Below, piece after piece: positions 60,740-64,000 of a stretch of DNA of 64,000 nucleotides. The position numbers and the translations under genes were made by a program. The notes below the pieces were generated by a model. It ran no database searches. It was not told the DNA's origin and was given only the letters and a program-made list of their open reading frames with translations. The stretch is from Microcebus murinus (lineage: Eukaryota; Chordata; Mammalia; Primates; Cheirogaleidae): contig NC_134113.1 of NCBI RefSeq assembly GCF_040939455.1, positions 10,340,501-10,404,500 on the forward strand, written 5' to 3'. Every line of letters begins with the position of its first letter. The stretch's first letter is position 1.

Positions 60740-60850
60740 CATTTCCTTCATGTTAGAAATATTTACTGAGCACTTGCTATGCGCCAGACAATGTTCTAGG
60801 TGGAAGTACAGCAGTGAACAAAAGGACAAACTCCCACCCTTGCTCACCTG
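60740..60850 (+). mobile_element. L2/MIR-type 3' fragment
   Basis: TTTACTGAGCACTTGCTATGCGCCAG and TACAGCAGTGAACAAAA are ancient LINE/SINE terminal motifs. Confidence 0.6.
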
Positions 60851-61054
60851 GCAAACAGTGGTAAGTGCTCAGAAATAATTTGCAGGTTGTCACAACCATC
60901 CTGCAAGATGCCTTTTATAGCTAAGGAGATAGGTTTGCCAGGGTCATCCAACCAAGAAGCTGGTGCTGGAACCTGGGTCCACCCCCAAAGTTCATTCTGT
61001 TTCTACCATGCCTGAAATTAGAGCCTTCTTATAACAGTTTCCTGAAACAGGGCA

Positions 61055-61320
61055 ACACCGTTTGTTGAACTCCTACTATGTGCCAGCAAAGACTTTATGC
61101 CAGCCCTTTGAGTTAGTGTTTGTGATAAAGAATTAAGTAATCACATCATTTATTGTTCCCCCTATTTTATAGATGCAGGAAATTGAGGCCGAGAGAGAGA
61201 AAGTAACTTGCTTGAGGTCAGATAGCTGGTGAGTGGGGCTCAGCCCATGTCTAGAATTCTCTCTTCCAGTTTTCCAAAGCACAATGTCCCCAGTAATCCT
61301 GGGACACAGTTGGTAGAAAC
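61055..61320 (-). mobile_element. MIR
   Basis: CCTACTATGTGCCAGC, TATTTTATAGATGCAGGAAATTGAGGCC and GATAGCTGGTGAGTGGGG are MIR motifs. Confidence 0.65.
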
Positions 61321-61329
61321 CGATGGACC

Positions 61330-61970
61330 TTAACCAAGTCAATGCCTCTGTCTCTGTGGCCACTAGGTATTCTCAGGCTCAGGAGCAGGGAAGATATGGC
61401 CCTTTCCTCGCTGAACACATGATGCTATGTGCTCAGTGGACAAGGCATTCACTTGGTCACCAGGGGAAAGCAGGAGGACAATGTGAGAGGTTGAGGCTGA
61501 GCAGGGTATGGAGTAGTCCTTGCGGATCTTGGTGGGTGGGTGGAGGGAACAGCATGAACTTGGGCTGGAGGACAGGCAGGAACTGGCCATGGGCCCAGGA
61601 GGGTGTGAGGCTGGACAGGTGAGGAGGTCCTGAGGTCTAAAGATTTGCCTCGCCAGGCAAAAACCAGGTAAGGCAGATGGTCACCTCTACCGTGGGGACC
61701 AAGTGCATCCTTAGCCCAAAGCAGGTACCAAGAGCTCTGGTTCTGGGTGTGACCTCAGTCTGGAGAAAGCCCCTACCCCCACCAGGACCACCTGTTCCCC
61801 AGACTGCTTCAGATGTAGAGCCCAAGCCAGGGTCAGGAAACTAGACTGACACCTGCAGTGAACCCAACAAAGTTCCTGGTTCCCCCAGCTATGGGGCCAA
61901 AGGGAGATCACAGCCCCAGCCCCCATGCTGGCTCTGCAGCTAGCCCTGCGGCCCCAGTGCCTGTGGGGAG
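61330..61970. other. Intergenic sequence, nothing assigned
   Basis: No repeat family or gene recognised; the short open frames on both strands lack homology I can name. Confidence 0.4.
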
Positions 61971-61984
61971 ATACGCTCTGCTCA

Positions 61985-62045
61985 CAGTCCAGATGAGGAA
62001 ACAGGCTCAGATAAGTAAGGAGCCTTGCCTAACATCCCAAACCAG
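61985..62045 (-). mobile_element. MIR fragment
   Basis: CCAGATGAGGAAACAGGCTCAG. Confidence 0.55.
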
Positions 62046-62379
62046 GGCTCCAGGCCCAGAGTGTTCCTTTGTCCCTGAGCTCACAGAGGGCAGCAGCTGC
62101 TCTGACCCACACAAGCCTGGTGACTCTCTCTGGCTCTAGAAGATGGCCCATATCCATAGAAGCACCTGGTTGTCAAGCACGCACAGATGGACAGAGGCAG
62201 GGAGTTGCGCCTCCTCAACTGGCTTGTGAGGGCATTGATGGGGACGAGGATCTGCCTGGGAGAGCCCCTGGGACATCACACAAAGCTGGCAGCAGATGGT
62301 GAGCAACTGGGGTGGTTTGCCTCTGGGTGTGTCCACAGTGACTCTAATGGGACATGGCTTGGGCAGAGCTCAGTTCTGC

Positions 62380-62485
62380 AGGTCCCTGGGGCACAGAGAG
62401 GTCACAGCTACAAGGTGCAAGAGCTAGGATTCAAACCTGGCAGCGTGGCTCCAAAGTCTATGCCTTAACCCCTGTATGACACCAC
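62380..62485 (-). mobile_element. MIR fragment
   Basis: GCTAGGATTCAAACCTGGCAG and CTATGCCTTAACCCCTGTATGACACC. Confidence 0.65.
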
Positions 62486-63114
62486 CTCTCCGAGTTGCCC
62501 TAGCCAGCCCACCAGATGCCCAGGCCAGCGCCCCCAGCACTGCAGCGGTCCAGGACCAGGGAAGCTCTGGAAGCCTCAGCGCACCCTTGGGTACCCCAGC
62601 CTGGTCCTCACACCCTTGCCCTTCACCACCCTTCCTCCTGCCTCAGCCTCACCCCCTGCACAGAGCCTGAGCCTCTGGACTTGGCACCACAGAGAGGCCT
62701 CAATAAATCAGAGTCTGATCCTCTTAAACCAGAAGCAATTTCACCCCTGCTCAGCCTCTCCCTCTGGCCTCATGCCACCTTAGATCGAGCCAGTGGCTCG
62801 CAAATAAATCCTGCGTCAGGGCTGAGGAACTGGTGTTCATTAATAGGAAACCGTAGGGTGGTAAATTGCTATTTATTCCCCCAGATACACACCTCAGAGT
62901 TGATAGATGATGCTGTTCCTGCCAGCCTCAGGCAGGAGGAGGGGCTGGCTAACTGACCTGCCCTCCCCAGGGCTGAGGTGCAGCCCTGCCACAGTCACTG
63001 CCCAGGGCAGGGGTGGGGGTCACCTTTGCACACTCTAGTTCCTCCCACCCACTCAGCCAATTCTGTAACTGCCTCTTCTCCCACTGCTTCCCTTAAAGAT
63101 CATGGCACCGAAAT

Positions 63115-63235
63115 CACACACACACCTGAGTTAAAACCCTAGCTCTGTTTTGGGTTGGCTCTGTGATTTGGGGGCAGTTACTCAATTTCTCTAAGCCTCA
63201 GTTTCTCCATCTTCACACCCTAAAGCAGAGGAGAC
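63115..63235 (+). mobile_element. MIR fragment
   Basis: GAGTTAAAACCCTAGCTCTG and TAAGCCTCAGTTTCTCCATC. Confidence 0.7.
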
Positions 63236-63579
63236 ATGAGTTCCAGGGCCAAGTTCAGGCCTGAAATGTGGCACATATTCAGCACACCATGGACACGCCA
63301 CCATGTCCCACAGGCCCCTCAGTCTCAGCATGTCCCCCCCAACCTATTTCCCTCAGTCACCTCCAATACCCAAGAAAGAAGGTCAGGGTGTCATTTGGGA
63401 CACCTCTCTCCTTACCCTCCAACAATCGGGTCCTGACAATTGCACCTCCTAGGTGTCAACCTCTCTGTCCACGTCTCCCGCACAACCACCAACATCTTGG
63501 ATATCTTCACCTCTGGATGCTCACAGCAGCCTCCTGACTCAGCCTCCTGCCCCTAGCCTCACTCTGCCCTTCCTCCCAC

Positions 63580-63950
63580 AAAAGCCTGGCTTGGCAGCCA
63601 GAAAGAGCTTCCAAAAGAGTAAATCTTATCAAAACACTCTTCTCTTCAAAACCTCTCAGTGGTTCCCCACCGCCCTTGGGGCAAAGTATTAATGCAGTAT
63701 CAGTTTCAGCAGGATTTACAGACTCCTTCATGACTCCCCCCCACTTCTCTCACCTTCCTCCCTGCTGCTGCTCTCATGGGCCCCATCCTAGTCCCAATCT
63801 CTCAGGGCATCATGCTATGCCTGATGCCAGGTGGCCTGCATGTGTTCTCCCATCTGTCCCTTTCCCATCTGCCCTGATGAACCTCTACTTCAGCACCTGG
63901 CTTGGGTGCTAGCTCCTCTAGGAAGGGGCTGCCTCTGGGCTCTGCAGTTC
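63580..63950 (+). mobile_element. L2 fragment
   Basis: AAACCTCTCAGTGGTTCCCC and GCATCATGCTATGCCTGATGCC fit the L2 3' region. It runs close to the window end. Confidence 0.5.
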
Positions 63951-64000
63951 CCCCCATTCTGTCTTTCTTGCCTGAGGGAGAAGCCTGTGCCTTCCCCTTA

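Noticed and set aside
62476..62956. Pro/Ser-rich frames near the right end, considered as part of GALR3
   Set aside because: No galanin-receptor transmembrane motif on either strand; GALR3 is expected beyond the window.

Overview
This is nuclear DNA of a primate, most likely a lemur-type strepsirrhine. Dozens of dimeric Alu SINEs carry the linker TTGGCCAATTAATTTC between the A-rich region and TAGTAGAGAC. I associate this linker with strepsirrhine Alus, not with human AluS/Y. Two 5'-truncated L1 copies also end in a strepsirrhine-style 3' terminus (GTACCCCCATAAT...GCTG plus poly-A). Two intact housekeeping genes lie head to head. The order matches the human 22q13.1 block EIF3L-ANKRD54 in inverted orientation. 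Species identity is an inference from the repeats.

Layout. 1-3.5 kb: downstream flank of EIF3L (MIR, L2, MaLR LTR, Alus). 3,514-38,894, minus strand: complete EIF3L, 13 coding exons with GT-AG introns, 564 residues, same length as human. 38.56-39.05 kb: CpG-rich EIF3L promoter with two ETS sites and a TOP-like pyrimidine tract. 39.1-44.0 kb: about 5 kb between the genes, with one unidentified open frame carrying a transmembrane segment, Alus and MIRs. 43.9-44.76 kb: CpG-island promoter and first exon of ANKRD54, with several CCAAT boxes and a sequence homologous to pre-miR-658. 44,279-57,711, plus strand: complete ANKRD54, 8 coding exons, 299 residues. 57.7-64 kb: 3' flank (MaLR LTR, Alu, MIR, L2). 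By human synteny GALR3 should follow, but none of it is recognisable here.

The genes work in different processes. EIF3L is a PCI-domain subunit of translation initiation factor 3. ANKRD54 (LIAR) is an ankyrin-repeat adaptor that shuttles between nucleus and cytoplasm and binds Lyn and Btk kinases. Nothing links them functionally except the divergent arrangement.

The most unusual content is in the EIF3L introns. It includes a TTAA-flanked piggyBac-type element, a short hAT element with a perfect 8-bp target duplication, and a TA-flanked Hsmar1-type mariner broken by three Alus. There are also Tigger-type elements, a target-duplication-flanked retro-insert ending in poly-G, a 74-bp exact local duplication with a fold-back, and a group of Alus sharing a diagnostic deletion. 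No new multi-gene system was found; the novelty is in DNA transposons and retroposons of a primate lineage.
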